A stretch of 64,000 nucleotides of DNA from DAOMFB01 sp963801475 (GCA_963801475.1 CAWDEX010000001.1:2418001-2482000), one strand, 5' to 3'; shown: positions 52,017 to 60,915, counted from the first letter of the stretch. Notes: generated from the sequence alone by a model not told the origin. Translations and numbers: made by a program.

Positions 52017-53723
52017 ATGAAGCGGGCCTGTTCGGCCGCGGCACTCTGCGCCGCGGCCTTTTTCCTTCTGTCCGGGGCGTCCGCCCCGGAGGAGCGCGAC
52101 GACCTCGTTCTCGAGAACGGGCGCGTGGCCGACGGAACCGGCGCCCCGCTCTTCCGCGCCGACGTGGCCGTCCGCGGCGACCGGATCGCGGCCGTCGGCA
52201 TTCTCCCGGAGGCGCGGAAGGCCGCCGCGCGGCGGCGGATCGACGCTTCGGAACTCGTCGTCTCCCCCGGCTTAATCGACCTTCTGGGACAGTCCGAGTA
52301 CAACGTCCTCGTCGACCCCCGCGCCGCCTCGAAGATCACGCAGGGGATCACGACCGAGGTGACCGGTGAGGGGTCCTCCATCGCCCCGGTGAACGAGCGG
52401 ATGTTGAAGGAGGGCGAGGACGTCTGGAAACGGTACGGCGTCCGACCCGACTTCACGACGCTGGCCGGCTACTTCGCGCGTTTCCGGAGGAACCCGCCGA
52501 CCATCAACCTCGGCACGTTCGTCGGACTCGGCGGGATCCGGGACCTCGTCATCGGGAAGGAGGACCGGCGCGCCACGCCCGCCGAGCTCGCCGCGATGGA
52601 GCGCGAGGTGGCAAAGGCGATGGAGGAGGGGGCCCTCGGCGTCTCGACCTCCCTCCAGTACGTCCCCGACATGTACAACTCGACGGAGGAGATCGTCGCG
52701 ATGGCGAAGGTCGCCGCCCGGCACGGCGGCGTTTACTTCACCCACCAGCGTTCGGAGGGAAACCGTCTCGACGCCTCGCTCGACGAGGTGTTCCGGATCG
52801 CCCGCGAGGCGCGGATTCCCGCGAACGTCTGGCACCTGAAGACGATCGGGAAAAACCGTGGGCGGATGCCGGCGGTGCTCGCCCGGCTGGAGGCGGCTCG
52901 CGCCGAGGGGCTCGACGTGGCGGCGAACCAGTACCCGTGGACGGCCGCCATGAACGGCCTCGACGCGAATCTCCCCCCCTGGGTGCGCGAAGGGGGGGCC
53001 GAGAAGCTGGTGGCCCGGCTGAAAGACCCCGCTGTGCGCGAGCGCGCGAAGCGCGAGATGGCCGAGGATTCCGCCGCCTGGGAGAACCAGTGGTACGGGG
53101 CGGGAGGCGGGCCGGGGGTCCTCGTCACGTCCGTCCTGAACCCGGCGCTCAAGGCGTACGAAGGGAAGACGGTGGAGGAGATCGGGAAGGCCGAGGGGAA
53201 GGACCCGCGCGACGCTCTGATCGACATCGTCATCGCCGACCGCGCGAACTCGTACGGCATCCTCTTCTGCATGAGCGACGACGACGTCCGCGCGGCGCTG
53301 AAGAGCCGGCTCGTCGCCTTCTGCACGGATTCCGGCGCCTCGGCGACCGACGGCATCTTCTCCGAGGGGAAGTCGCACCCCCGGGGGTGGGCCTCGACGG
53401 CCCGGATCCTCGCAACCTACGTCCGCGACGAGAAGCTTCTCCCGCTGGAGGAGGCGGTCCGGAAGATGACGTCCCTTTCCGCCGCCCGCGCCGGGATCCG
53501 GGACCGGGGCCTCGTCGTCCCGGGGCTTTACGCCGACCTCGTGGCGTTCGACCCGGCCCGCGTGAAGGCGGTCGCGACGTACGCCGACCCGCTCCACTAT
53601 TCCGAGGGCTTCCCGTACGTGGCCGTGAACGGCCAGCTCGTCGTGGACGGCGGCAGGATTACGACCGCTCGGCCGGGGCGGCCGCTCCTCGGGCCCGGGA
53701 CGAAGCGGCCGGGTCGCGACTAG
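52017..53723 (+). CDS. N-acyl-D-amino-acid deacylase-like amidohydrolase (altered metal motif)
   Basis: A 568-residue exported amidohydrolase; the signal region is SAAALCAAAFFLLSGASA. The fold is recognisable: DLVLENGRVADGTGAPLFRADVAV near the N terminus (in parts), SPGLIDLLGQSEYNVLVDP near 80, and KITQGITTEVTGEG. VYFTHQRSEG near 242 and FCTDSGASATDG near 435 provide late metal-ligand candidates. The first metal motif, normally PGFIDxHxHxD, reads GLIDLLGQSE, so both His residues are missing. I think a subfamily with this motif exists; it may be a one-metal enzyme or inactive. AGGAG lies 8 nt before the ATG. Confidence 0.85.
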   Translation: MKRACSAAALCAAAFFLLSGASAPEERDDLVLENGRVADGTGAPLFRADVAVRGDRIAAVGILPEARKAAARRRIDASELVVSPGLIDLLGQSEYNVLVDPRAASKITQGITTEVTGEGSSIAPVNERMLKEGEDVWKRYGVRPDFTTLAGYFARFRRNPPTINLGTFVGLGGIRDLVIGKEDRRATPAELAAMEREVAKAMEEGALGVSTSLQYVPDMYNSTEEIVAMAKVAARHGGVYFTHQRSEGNRLDASLDEVFRIAREARIPANVWHLKTIGKNRGRMPAVLARLEAARAEGLDVAANQYPWTAAMNGLDANLPPWVREGGAEKLVARLKDPAVRERAKREMAEDSAAWENQWYGAGGGPGVLVTSVLNPALKAYEGKTVEEIGKAEGKDPRDALIDIVIADRANSYGILFCMSDDDVRAALKSRLVAFCTDSGASATDGIFSEGKSHPRGWASTARILATYVRDEKLLPLEEAVRKMTSLSAARAGIRDRGLVVPGLYADLVAFDPARVKAVATYADPLHYSEGFPYVAVNGQLVVDGGRITTARPGRPLLGPGTKRPGRD

Positions 53724-53839
53724 AAGAGAGCAGAAAGGTGGATCCGCGCCGGAGTTTCACGACCTCCGGGCCGGACGCGCCCCGGATCGAAGAAGAAGAA
53801 ACCTGACTCCGCAGTCCGGCGGAGGCGGCCCTGGGCCGG

Positions 53840-54142
53840 TCAGGTGATAGAGACTTCCTTCATCTTGATGATCATGTAATCGGTTCTGGGTTTGTAGCCT
53901 GCCTTCCCGCCGGAAACGGCCTGAAGTTCGGAGTCCGACAACTCGCTCTTTTCCGGCCGGCTGGCCGCCTTTATGTCATCCAGGACCTCCCGCTCGCTGA
54001 AGTCGAAGCCCGCCCGCCGCCCCTCCTCGACGAGTGCTCGCGCGATCCCGACCTCGTCCGGGATGGCCTCGATCTTCTTCCTGACATCGGGCCTCGGCCG
54101 AAGATACTCGGAGAAGAACCTCGCCAGCTCTTCTTTCGCCAT
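53840..54142 (-). CDS. Nif11-type (NHLP) RiPP precursor-like peptide
   Basis: A 100-residue protein with a Nif11-like leader. EELARFFSEYL at the N terminus, an acidic/hydrophobic helical region to about residue 75, then LSDSELQAVSGG, the typical end of the leader with a Gly-Gly cleavage site at about 78-79. The remaining 21 residues (KAGYKPRTDYMI... to the end) would be the core; they contain Lys, Tyr and Thr, one Ser, but no Cys. An AGGAGG ribosome-binding site lies 6 nt before the ATG at 54142. A GAGAC-CAA-GTCTC inverted repeat sits upstream at 54215-54227. No lanthionine synthetase, cyclodehydratase or radical-SAM gene is in the window. The ABC permease upstream on the same strand is a FtsX type. 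Confidence 0.75.
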   Translation of the reverse strand: MAKEELARFFSEYLRPRPDVRKKIEAIPDEVGIARALVEEGRRAGFDFSEREVLDDIKAASRPEKSELSDSELQAVSGGKAGYKPRTDYMIIKMKEVSIT

Positions 54143-54278
54143 TCCCCACCTCCTTCACGCGGTCCATTCTGTCCACGACGCTGAAGGCGCCGCAACTGTT
54201 TTCTCGTCGCAGCGGAGACCAAGTCTCAACATGCCCTGCGGCGGGTCGCGACCTTGCGCGGCGTGCCGGGTTGAGGCT

Positions 54279-55442
54279 TCACCCGGTGAACCGCAGCCCG
54301 TCCACGATCTTCCGCCCCCCGGACCGGAGGGCGGGGACGAGCGCCGAGAGAAGGCCGATCAGGACCGCCGTGCCGACGGCGAGGGCGAGCACCTCCGGGA
54401 AGATCTTCATCCCCGCCGCGAACTGGGAGAGGCGGGTGTCGATGAGAGCGTTCCTCATGGAAGCGAATCCCGCCACGAAGAGGCCCAGCCCGATCGCGGC
54501 CCCGGCGAGCGCCATGACGAGGCTTTCGGCGAGGATCAGCAGCACGACGTTCGTCCGCGTGTAGCCGAGGGTCCTCATCACGGCGATTTCGACGACCCGC
54601 TCGCGGGTGGACATCGCCATCGTATTGGCCGCGACGAGGACGATGACGACGACGAGGACCAGGACGAGCGACGTCAGGAGGAGCTGGACGTTCCCGAGGA
54701 GCTGGACGAAGCCGGTCAGGAAGGCGCTCTCGGGGTCGCTCTTCGTCGGGAAGGGGGAGTTCTCGAAGAGGGCGTCGATCTCGGCGGGAAGGCGGGCCTC
54801 GGCGGCCGAGTCCTTCGCGCGGGCCCAGATCGTCGTGACCTGTCCGCGGAAGGGGGGCCAGGCCTCCTCGAGGTACTCGCGGTGAAAGAAGAGCGAGGCC
54901 GACGTCTCGTAGGGAAGGCGGTACACCGCCGCGATGACGACGTCGAGATCGACGGGGTAGAGGGTCCCGCGGATCCTGATCCGGTCCCCGAGCCTCCACC
55001 CGTACTTCCGGAGGATGCGCTCCCCGACGAGGGCCGAAGCGCGGTCCCTCTGCCAGGCCTCCGCGCTCCCCTCCACGATGACCGCGTCGTCGAAGACCTT
55101 CAGGAACGTCGAAGCATCCGTCGCGAAGCGGGGGAAAATGTTCGCCGCGCTCTCGTCGCGGTAGATCCCGCGGAACTGGGCCAGGACGGTGGTCGCCACG
55201 ACTCCGGGGAGCGGATCGATCTGCCGGACCGCGGACTCGGGGATCGGCGTCGTGAGACCGACCTTGTGCCGCGTGACGACCCGGAAGTACCCGTTCCGGG
55301 CCGGGTCCGTGAGGTCCAGCGCCCTGAGGAACGTGCCGAGAAAGGCGATGACGAGGAGGGGGAAGACGATCGAGGCGATCGTCAGGAGCGTCCGCGTCTT
55401 CTTCCGGAAGAGGTTCTTCAGAACCAGCGGCAGAAACCGCAT
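54279..55442 (-). CDS. FtsX-family ABC permease (MacB/LolC-like)
   Basis: A 387-residue permease. The N-terminal helix (TLLTIASIVFPLLVIAFLGTFL) leads to a MacB-type periplasmic core domain of about 200 residues. Three helices at about 245-275, 295-330 and 350-380 form the FtsX domain. NTMAMSTRERVVEIAVMRTLG contains the conserved cytoplasmic loop motif. No ATPase gene is adjacent, so the partner must be encoded elsewhere. It lies 136 bp upstream of the Nif11 peptide gene on the same strand; a transport link is possible but unproven. The ATG at 55442 is divergent from the lipoprotein gene. Confidence 0.85.
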   Translation of the reverse strand: MRFLPLVLKNLFRKKTRTLLTIASIVFPLLVIAFLGTFLRALDLTDPARNGYFRVVTRHKVGLTTPIPESAVRQIDPLPGVVATTVLAQFRGIYRDESAANIFPRFATDASTFLKVFDDAVIVEGSAEAWQRDRASALVGERILRKYGWRLGDRIRIRGTLYPVDLDVVIAAVYRLPYETSASLFFHREYLEEAWPPFRGQVTTIWARAKDSAAEARLPAEIDALFENSPFPTKSDPESAFLTGFVQLLGNVQLLLTSLVLVLVVVIVLVAANTMAMSTRERVVEIAVMRTLGYTRTNVVLLILAESLVMALAGAAIGLGLFVAGFASMRNALIDTRLSQFAAGMKIFPEVLALAVGTAVLIGLLSALVPALRSGGRKIVDGLRFTG

Positions 55443-55516
55443 GCCGCGGTCACGCTAGGGGTGCACGAACGCGGGCGCCATGATTCAAATGGGGGCTCGC
55501 GACGTTTCCGGGAGCC

Positions 55517-55545
55517 TTGACAGACGGCTCCGGGTTCAATACCGT
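55517..55545 (+). promoter_or_regulatory. Predicted promoter of the Ala/Lys-rich lipoprotein
   Basis: TTGACA (55517-55522, perfect) and TACCGT (55540-55545) are exactly 17 nt apart. The start codon is at 55619, with an AGGAG ribosome-binding site, so this gene has a leader of about 67 nt. Confidence 0.65.
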
Positions 55546-55618
55546 TTTTGCGCCGATTTCGCGGCTTCGCGGTCCGGAGATTCCGGGCCTTCCGCCAAAG
55601 AACCGAAAGGAGAAACTC

Positions 55619-56233
55619 GTGCGCCGTATTCTGACTTCTCTCGTTCTCGTCGCCGCCGTCGCGGTCCTCACGACGGCCTGCTCCCAGAAGGGCCCCGCCG
55701 AAGAAGCTTTCAAGGCCGCGGACGCTGCCGTGACGGCCGCCAAGCCCATGGTCGAGAAGTTCGTTCCCGACCAGTGGAAGGCCCTGAGCGACAGCCTCAA
55801 GGACGCCAAGGACAAGCTCACGAAGGGCGACTACGCCGCGGCCATCGCCGCCGCGCAGGCCATCCCGGGCAAGGCGACCGAGGCCGTCAACGCCGCCAAG
55901 GCCAAGAAGGACGAGTACGCCAAGCAGTGGGCCGAAATCCAGGCCACCGGCGAAGCCGCCATCAAGGCCGCGCAGGACAAGGTCGCCGCGCTGGCCGCGA
56001 TGAAGAAGCTCCCGAAGGGGATGGACGCCGCCAAGCTCGACGCCGCCAAGGCGGGCGTGGCCGACATGAAGAAGATGTGGGATGAAGCCACCGCCGCCGG
56101 CGCCGCCGACCCGATGGTCGCCATCGAGAAGGCCAAGGCGGCCAAGGAGAAGGCCGCCGAACTCACGGCTTCGCTCGCCGCCCCGGCGCCTCCGGCCGCG
56201 GCTGCCAAGGCTCCCGCCAAGAAGAAGAAGTAG
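55619..56233 (+). CDS. Ala/Lys-rich helical lipoprotein
   Basis: A 204-residue exported protein. The signal ends in a lipobox (VLTTAC, Cys near residue 21). The mature part is rich in Ala, Lys, Asp and Glu, with predicted amphipathic helices and repeated KAAD/AAK units (for example AAKAKKDEYAKQW). The C terminus is a flexible Ala/Pro stretch ending in KKKK. It may be a periplasmic helical spacer or envelope protein, like other Ala-rich lipoproteins; I cannot name a family. AGGAG lies 7 nt before the GTG start. It has a good promoter and a terminator, so it is a stand-alone unit. Confidence 0.8.
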   Translation: MRRILTSLVLVAAVAVLTTACSQKGPAEEAFKAADAAVTAAKPMVEKFVPDQWKALSDSLKDAKDKLTKGDYAAAIAAAQAIPGKATEAVNAAKAKKDEYAKQWAEIQATGEAAIKAAQDKVAALAAMKKLPKGMDAAKLDAAKAGVADMKKMWDEATAAGAADPMVAIEKAKAAKEKAAELTASLAAPAPPAAAAKAPAKKKK

Positions 56234-56257
56234 GCGTTCCGTCTTCCGGACCGGACG

Positions 56258-56290
56258 GGGCCCGCGGAGCGGTCTGCGGGCCCTTTCCTT
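56258..56290 (+). terminator. Intrinsic terminator after the lipoprotein gene
   Basis: GGGCCCGC (56258-56265) pairs with GCGGGCCC (56276-56283) and is followed by TTTCCTTT. It also lies between two converging genes (the other ends at 56298). Confidence 0.75.
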
Positions 56291-56297
56291 TCGGGCG

Positions 56298-57854
56298 CTA
56301 CTCGGGCGAGTCGACCGGGTCGGGGCGGTCGCGCCGGTACGACGCTTCCCGGTCGAGAATCGTGAGCGTGTCGGCGTAGAGGTCCTCGGCCTCCTCGCGC
56401 GAGTTCCCGATCACGGTGAGCCCCACTTTCCCGTGCTGCGAGAGCGCCCCGATCATGTGGAAGAGGACCCCGGTCTCGGTGATCGGGCTGTAGTGAAGGC
56501 CGTTCGCCGTGAGGACGTCGATCAGGTCCTCGGGGAGAAGGCCCCGGTATCTCGGCGAGGACAGGTTGTCCGTCGAGCGGTAGTACTTCGGGTGGCCGGA
56601 CGGGGTGACGAAAAGACCGCTCTCCCTGACGACGGCGCCGCCTGTCAGGAACTGAAGGGCCAGGAACGGGTGGGTCGTGCCCCCCTTCCGGAGGTTGATC
56701 TCGATGCCGAACACGTCGAAGCCCCCCGCGTCCTTCGGCCGGACGACGAAGTCGATGCCGAAGCGGCCGACGACCCCTTCCCGCGAGAGGACGTCGCCGA
56801 CGCGGAGGCCCGCCTCGCCGATCTCGCGCCGGTACGACTGGCGTGCCGGGAACCGGCAGCCGAAGTAGAGCTGCCCGCCCGGGCCGCCGAGGATCTGGTC
56901 GTGCGTGGAGAGGAGGACGGGCCTGCCGTTCGGCTCGATCAGGAGCTGGGCGCTGGGCGAGGCACGATCCTCTCCCTCGAGGAACTCCTCGACGACGCCC
57001 CCCATCCTTCCGAACTTCTCGAAAAACGTGTCGAAGTTCTCCATGGCGACCGGAAACTCGAGCCGGCCGAGCGCCCCCGCGATCGCCTCGCGCCCCTCTT
57101 CGGCGGGGTACCGGAACACCGTGTTCCCTTCCCCGGAGAAGCTGGCGTTCAGCTTGACGACCGCCCGCTTCAGGCCCGGTCTCATCCGCTTGAGCTCCGC
57201 GAGGGCCACCACCGCGTCGGTCGGCGTCCAGAGCTCCTCGAAGCCCGCCGGCGTGGCGATTCCCGCATCGCGGAAGACCTTCCGGCCTCCCGACTTCGTG
57301 CCGAGGTGCGTGAGAGAAGGGTCGCACCCGAAGAGGGGGATCCCGAGGAGGACGGCGAGGCGCCGCTCGAGAGGCGTCGAGTTGAAGACGGTCAGGAAGG
57401 CGCGACCGGGGTCCTGAATCCCCGCCCGGATCCGGTCGATCAGCCGCGGCCGCTCGAGGATCTTCTCGGTGAGGGCCCGGGGCGAGGAGTCGTACGCGCA
57501 GAGGAGCGTCAGCCGCCCCCGGGCGTGGCTGGCCGGGATGCCGGCGAGCAGCTGGAGGTAGTACTCGAGGACGAGCGGGTGGACGGGCTGCGAGGTGACG
57601 TAGACGAGGCGCGCCCGCGGATTCCGGAGGCGCATCAGGAGGAAGAGGAGCCGCTCCTCGTAAAAGGCGGCCCCCGGGATCTTACGGAGCTCTCCCTGGT
57701 CGAGCGTCAGCGACGGGACGACGACCGAGGTGTAGGCGCTCTCGCCCGTATTCCCGCCGATCGTCTCCCAGACATCGTGCATCCGCCCCTTCAGCCGCTG
57801 GAACTCGGCGATCTCGCGCTCCGGCGTCAGCTCGGGGTAGAGGGTCTCGTCCAT
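56298..57854 (-). CDS. PGM1-like ATP-grasp peptide/carboxylate-amine ligase
   Basis: A 518-residue ATP-grasp protein of the PGM1-related group, named after the peptide ligase of pheganomycin synthesis. The N-terminal part contains YTSVVVPSLTLDQGELRK, then ARLVYVTSQPVHPLVLEYY. The ATP-grasp core spans about 200-400: RAVVKLNASFSGEGNTVF, then FGIDFVVRPKDAGGFDVFGIEINLR in pieces, with the Mg-binding Glu/Asn, and RKGGTTHPFLALQFLTGG. The C-terminal PGM1-type domain is VGLTVIGNSREEAEDLYADT. ATG 57854 is preferred because GGAG lies 7 nt upstream; GTG at 57887 is also open. No biosynthetic partners are adjacent except the dehydrogenase gene upstream on the same strand. The substrate is unknown. Confidence 0.8.
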   Translation of the reverse strand: MDETLYPELTPEREIAEFQRLKGRMHDVWETIGGNTGESAYTSVVVPSLTLDQGELRKIPGAAFYEERLLFLLMRLRNPRARLVYVTSQPVHPLVLEYYLQLLAGIPASHARGRLTLLCAYDSSPRALTEKILERPRLIDRIRAGIQDPGRAFLTVFNSTPLERRLAVLLGIPLFGCDPSLTHLGTKSGGRKVFRDAGIATPAGFEELWTPTDAVVALAELKRMRPGLKRAVVKLNASFSGEGNTVFRYPAEEGREAIAGALGRLEFPVAMENFDTFFEKFGRMGGVVEEFLEGEDRASPSAQLLIEPNGRPVLLSTHDQILGGPGGQLYFGCRFPARQSYRREIGEAGLRVGDVLSREGVVGRFGIDFVVRPKDAGGFDVFGIEINLRKGGTTHPFLALQFLTGGAVVRESGLFVTPSGHPKYYRSTDNLSSPRYRGLLPEDLIDVLTANGLHYSPITETGVLFHMIGALSQHGKVGLTVIGNSREEAEDLYADTLTILDREASYRRDRPDPVDSPE

Positions 57855-57886
57855 CGGCGACTCCATTATGGAGGAGGGGTGACGCA

Positions 57887-57916
57887 CGAACGGCGGCCCG
57901 CGAGGGCCGCCGTTCG
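57887..57916. terminator. 13-bp perfect hairpin with GNRA loop
   Basis: CGAACGGCGGCCC (57887-57899) pairs exactly with 57904-57916 around GCGA. It lies between the hydroxyacid dehydrogenase stop (57937) and the ATP-grasp start (57854), both on the minus strand. There is no T-run, so it could be a processing or stabilising hairpin between the two genes. Confidence 0.5.
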
Positions 57917-57936
57917 CGCCGCCGGAGGGACGGGAC

Positions 57937-58857
57937 TCAGCGGTTGACGAGGGCGCCGGCTTCGACCGGGTTCTTGATCACCGGCCTCGTCCACTTCTTC
58001 AGGATCTCGACGACGTTCTCGCCGATCCGGAGGAGGTTCTCCTTCGACGAGCCGCCGACGTGCGGCATGAGGATGACGTTCGGGGCGGTCAGGAGCGGGC
58101 TCTTCGGGTCGGGCGGGTCGGACGGGTAGACGTCGGTGGCGTAGGCGGCGACCCGGCCGCTCTTGAGCGCCTCGACGAGATCGTCCTCGGCAATGACCTT
58201 CCCGCGCGCCGTGTTCACGATGACGACGCCGTTCTTCATCTGATCGAACGCGTGCCGGTTCAGCATCCCGCGGGTCTCCGGTGTCAGCGGCAGGTGGATG
58301 CTGATGACGTCCGCCTTCGCGTACAGCTCCTCGGGCTCGTCCATCAGCTCGGCCAGCGCATGGTTCGGGATGTAGTGGTCGTAGGCGACGACCTTCATCC
58401 CGAAGGCCAGGGCCCGCCGCGCGACCTCGGTGCCGATGAGGCCCGCGCCCAGGAGGCCGAGCGTCTTGCCGTAGAGCTCCGTCCGCTTCAGCTCCTTTTT
58501 CAGCCACTTCCCTTCCTTCATCGAGTTGTGCCCTTCGATGAGACGGTTCGGGACGGCCAGCATGAGGGCCATCGTCAGCTCGGCCACGGCCACCGACGAG
58601 GCGCGCGGCGTGTTCTTGACCTCGATGCCCTTCTCCCGGCACGCCTCGATGTCGACGTTGTCGAGGCCGACGCCGCCGCGAATGACGAGCTTCAGCTTCG
58701 GGGCGCCGGCGAGGAACTCCTTCGTGACCTTCGTCTTGGAGCGGACGAGCACCACGTCGGCGTCCGGAAGCTGCGCCATGTCGGTCGTGGCGTCGCCGAA
58801 GGGGGCCAGTTTCTTCGGAAGGGACTCGTCGAACGAATCGGCCAGCAGGATCTTCAT
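57937..58857 (-). CDS. D-2-hydroxyacid dehydrogenase (3-phosphoglycerate dehydrogenase-like)
   Basis: A 306-residue NAD-dependent dehydrogenase. The NAD motif is LGLLGAGLIGTEVARRALAFG near residue 132, written here in parts. The catalytic Arg is in VNTARGKVIAED near 220 and the His is in ILMPHVGGSSKENLL near 272. The position of the catalytic Glu reads DVYPSDPPDPKSPLL, that is Asp in place of Glu, which may change activity. No ACT domain. Compared with serA at 48293 it shows only family-level similarity. GGAGG lies 7 nt before the ATG at 58857. The ATP-grasp gene follows on the same strand, separated by the hairpin. Confidence 0.85.
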   Translation of the reverse strand: MKILLADSFDESLPKKLAPFGDATTDMAQLPDADVVLVRSKTKVTKEFLAGAPKLKLVIRGGVGLDNVDIEACREKGIEVKNTPRASSVAVAELTMALMLAVPNRLIEGHNSMKEGKWLKKELKRTELYGKTLGLLGAGLIGTEVARRALAFGMKVVAYDHYIPNHALAELMDEPEELYAKADVISIHLPLTPETRGMLNRHAFDQMKNGVVIVNTARGKVIAEDDLVEALKSGRVAAYATDVYPSDPPDPKSPLLTAPNVILMPHVGGSSKENLLRIGENVVEILKKWTRPVIKNPVEAGALVNR

Positions 58858-58962
58858 AGGGAACCCTCCAATCAGTTCTCCGGGAAAAGTTAACGGACGG
58901 GCGCAAGGAACCCCATGAGGCATTGGAATCAGGAGGCCCCGCCCGACCGGGCGCCCGCCCGC

Positions 58963-60915
58963 CTAGCGCCCGCTTCGCAGGATCGTCAGGGCGTCGCCGA
59001 GGCCAGGCGCCGGCTCCCCCTCCCCGTTCCGCCCCTCCGCCTCGACCGGCTTCTCGTCCCCCTCGCCGGGAGCCAGGAAGAGGTTCCGCTCGAGGCCGTG
59101 CTGCTTCGTGTACATCTCGAAATAGCGCCCCTGCGCCGCGTAGAGCGTCTCGTGCGTCCCGCGCTCGACGACGAGACCGTCCTCCACGACGAGGATCTGG
59201 TCGGCCCGCCGGATCGTGGACAGGCGGTGGGCGATGACGAAGGTCGTCCGCCCTTTCATCAGGACCGACAGCCCCTCCTGGATCAGCGCCTCGGACTCCG
59301 TGTCGAGGGACGAGGTGGCCTCGTCGAGGATCAGGATGCGAGGGTCGGCCAGGAGGGCCCGCGCGATGGAGACGCGCTGGCGCTGGCCGCCGGAGAGCTT
59401 CACCCCCCGCTCGCCCACGATCGTGTCGTAGCCTTTCTCGAACCTCTCGGCGAACTCGTCCACCCGGGCGATCCGGCAGGCGGCGAGGATCTCCTCGGGC
59501 GTCGCGTCCGCTTTCGAGAAGGCGACGTTCTCCCGGATGGTCCCGTCGAAGAGGAACGACTCCTGGAGGACGACGCCGAGGGCCGTCCGGACCGAGTCGA
59601 GACGGACCGTGGACAGGTCGACGCCGTCCACGAGAACCCGGCCGGACCCCGGCACGGCAAAGGCGGCGACGAGGCTGATGATCGTCGACTTTCCCGACCC
59701 CGATGGTCCGACGAGGGCGGTGACCGTCCCCGGCGCCGCCTCGAAGGAGATCCCGTGGAGGACCTCCTTCCCCTCGGCATAGGAGAACCTAACGGCCTCG
59801 AAGGCCACGCGCCCCTCGACGGCCGGGAGCGCCACCGTCCGGCGCGGGTCTTCGTCCTCGGGCCGCTCGCGGAGGATCTCGCGCGTCCGCTCGAGGCCGG
59901 CGAGAGCCTCGGTCAGCTGCGTCCCGATGGCGACGATCTGGAACATCGGCGCGACGAGGAAGCCGAGGAAGAGCGTGTACGTGAAGAAGCCGCCGAGGGT
60001 CAGCGTCCCGGCGAGGATCTGGCGCGTCCCGAAGAACATGACCGTCGCCCCGATGACGCCGAGGAGAACCGTCGAGGAGAGGCTCATGACCGAGGTCGCC
60101 GTCAGCGTCTTCAGGACGTTGTCGAGGAGCCGCTGGACGCCGTGCGAGAAGACCTGCGCCTCGCGCGCCTCGGCGTGGTACCCCTTCACGACGCGGACGC
60201 CCCCGAGCGTCTCGTTGAGCCGGCCCGTCACCTCCGCGTAGATCCTGGAGCGTTCGCGGAAAATCGGCCGGATCGTCGAGAAAGCCATCTGGAGCGCGCC
60301 CCCGGTGACGACGAGGAACGTGAAGGCCAGCGTCGTCATCGTCGCCGAGATCTTGAAGAGGACGACGAGCGAGATCGCCGCCGTCAGCAGCCCCCCCGCG
60401 AACTCCACGAGGCCCGTTCCCATGAGGTTCCGGATCCCCTCGACGTCGGCCATGATCCGCGAGATCAGGGTACCGGTCTTGTTCGCGTCGTAGAACGCCA
60501 CGGGGAGCCGCCCGACGTGCTCCTGCACCTTCCGGCGCATTTCGGCGATCAGCCGCTGCGCCGATTTCGAGAGAAGCTGCGTCAGGGCGAACGACGTGAC
60601 GCCCTGGACGGCCGTCGCGAGGACGACGACGCCCAGGAGCGGGAAGAGCAGCTGGTGCTGGCCCTTCCCGATGACGTCGTCGATGAGGTACTTGGACGAG
60701 GCCGGCAGGACGAGCCCCGAGACGCGGTTGACGCCCATCAGGACGAGGCCGCCGGCGATGAGGCCGCGACGGGGCCTGAGGAGCGCCCTGATGTCGGGGA
60801 GGAGCGCGACGAGACGCTCCCCCTTCGAGGCCTTCGGCGTGTCGATCCGGTCCCTCCGCCCCCCCGACCGCTCGCCGCCCGGAAGCTGACCCATCGGGTT
60901 CTGGATTCCCCTCAC
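58963..60915 (-). CDS. MsbA-like ABC exporter half-transporter
   Basis: A 650-residue fused membrane-ATPase exporter. The membrane domain (about 35-330) has six helices, starting near GLIAGGLVLMGVNRVSG. The ATPase domain has Walker A GPSGSGKST near 395, the Q-loop GVVLQESFLFDG, the signature LSGGQRQRVSIARALL and Walker B ILILDEATSSLD. The switch His is in FVIAHRLSTIRRAD. A 60-residue Gly/Glu-rich tail follows. It resembles lipid and multidrug exporters. GTG at 60915 overlaps the upstream stop (GTGA) and has GGAG 5 nt before it; ATG 60894 is the alternative. Confidence 0.93.
   Translation of the reverse strand: MRGIQNPMGQLPGGERSGGRRDRIDTPKASKGERLVALLPDIRALLRPRRGLIAGGLVLMGVNRVSGLVLPASSKYLIDDVIGKGQHQLLFPLLGVVVLATAVQGVTSFALTQLLSKSAQRLIAEMRRKVQEHVGRLPVAFYDANKTGTLISRIMADVEGIRNLMGTGLVEFAGGLLTAAISLVVLFKISATMTTLAFTFLVVTGGALQMAFSTIRPIFRERSRIYAEVTGRLNETLGGVRVVKGYHAEAREAQVFSHGVQRLLDNVLKTLTATSVMSLSSTVLLGVIGATVMFFGTRQILAGTLTLGGFFTYTLFLGFLVAPMFQIVAIGTQLTEALAGLERTREILRERPEDEDPRRTVALPAVEGRVAFEAVRFSYAEGKEVLHGISFEAAPGTVTALVGPSGSGKSTIISLVAAFAVPGSGRVLVDGVDLSTVRLDSVRTALGVVLQESFLFDGTIRENVAFSKADATPEEILAACRIARVDEFAERFEKGYDTIVGERGVKLSGGQRQRVSIARALLADPRILILDEATSSLDTESEALIQEGLSVLMKGRTTFVIAHRLSTIRRADQILVVEDGLVVERGTHETLYAAQGRYFEMYTKQHGLERNLFLAPGEGDEKPVEAEGRNGEGEPAPGLGDALTILRSGR

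Noticed and set aside
53738..53806. A 22-residue plus-strand frame after the amidohydrolase (GTG start, ends IEEEET)
   Set aside because: Too short, no clear ribosome-binding site beyond AGAAAGG, no recognisable features; could be chance.
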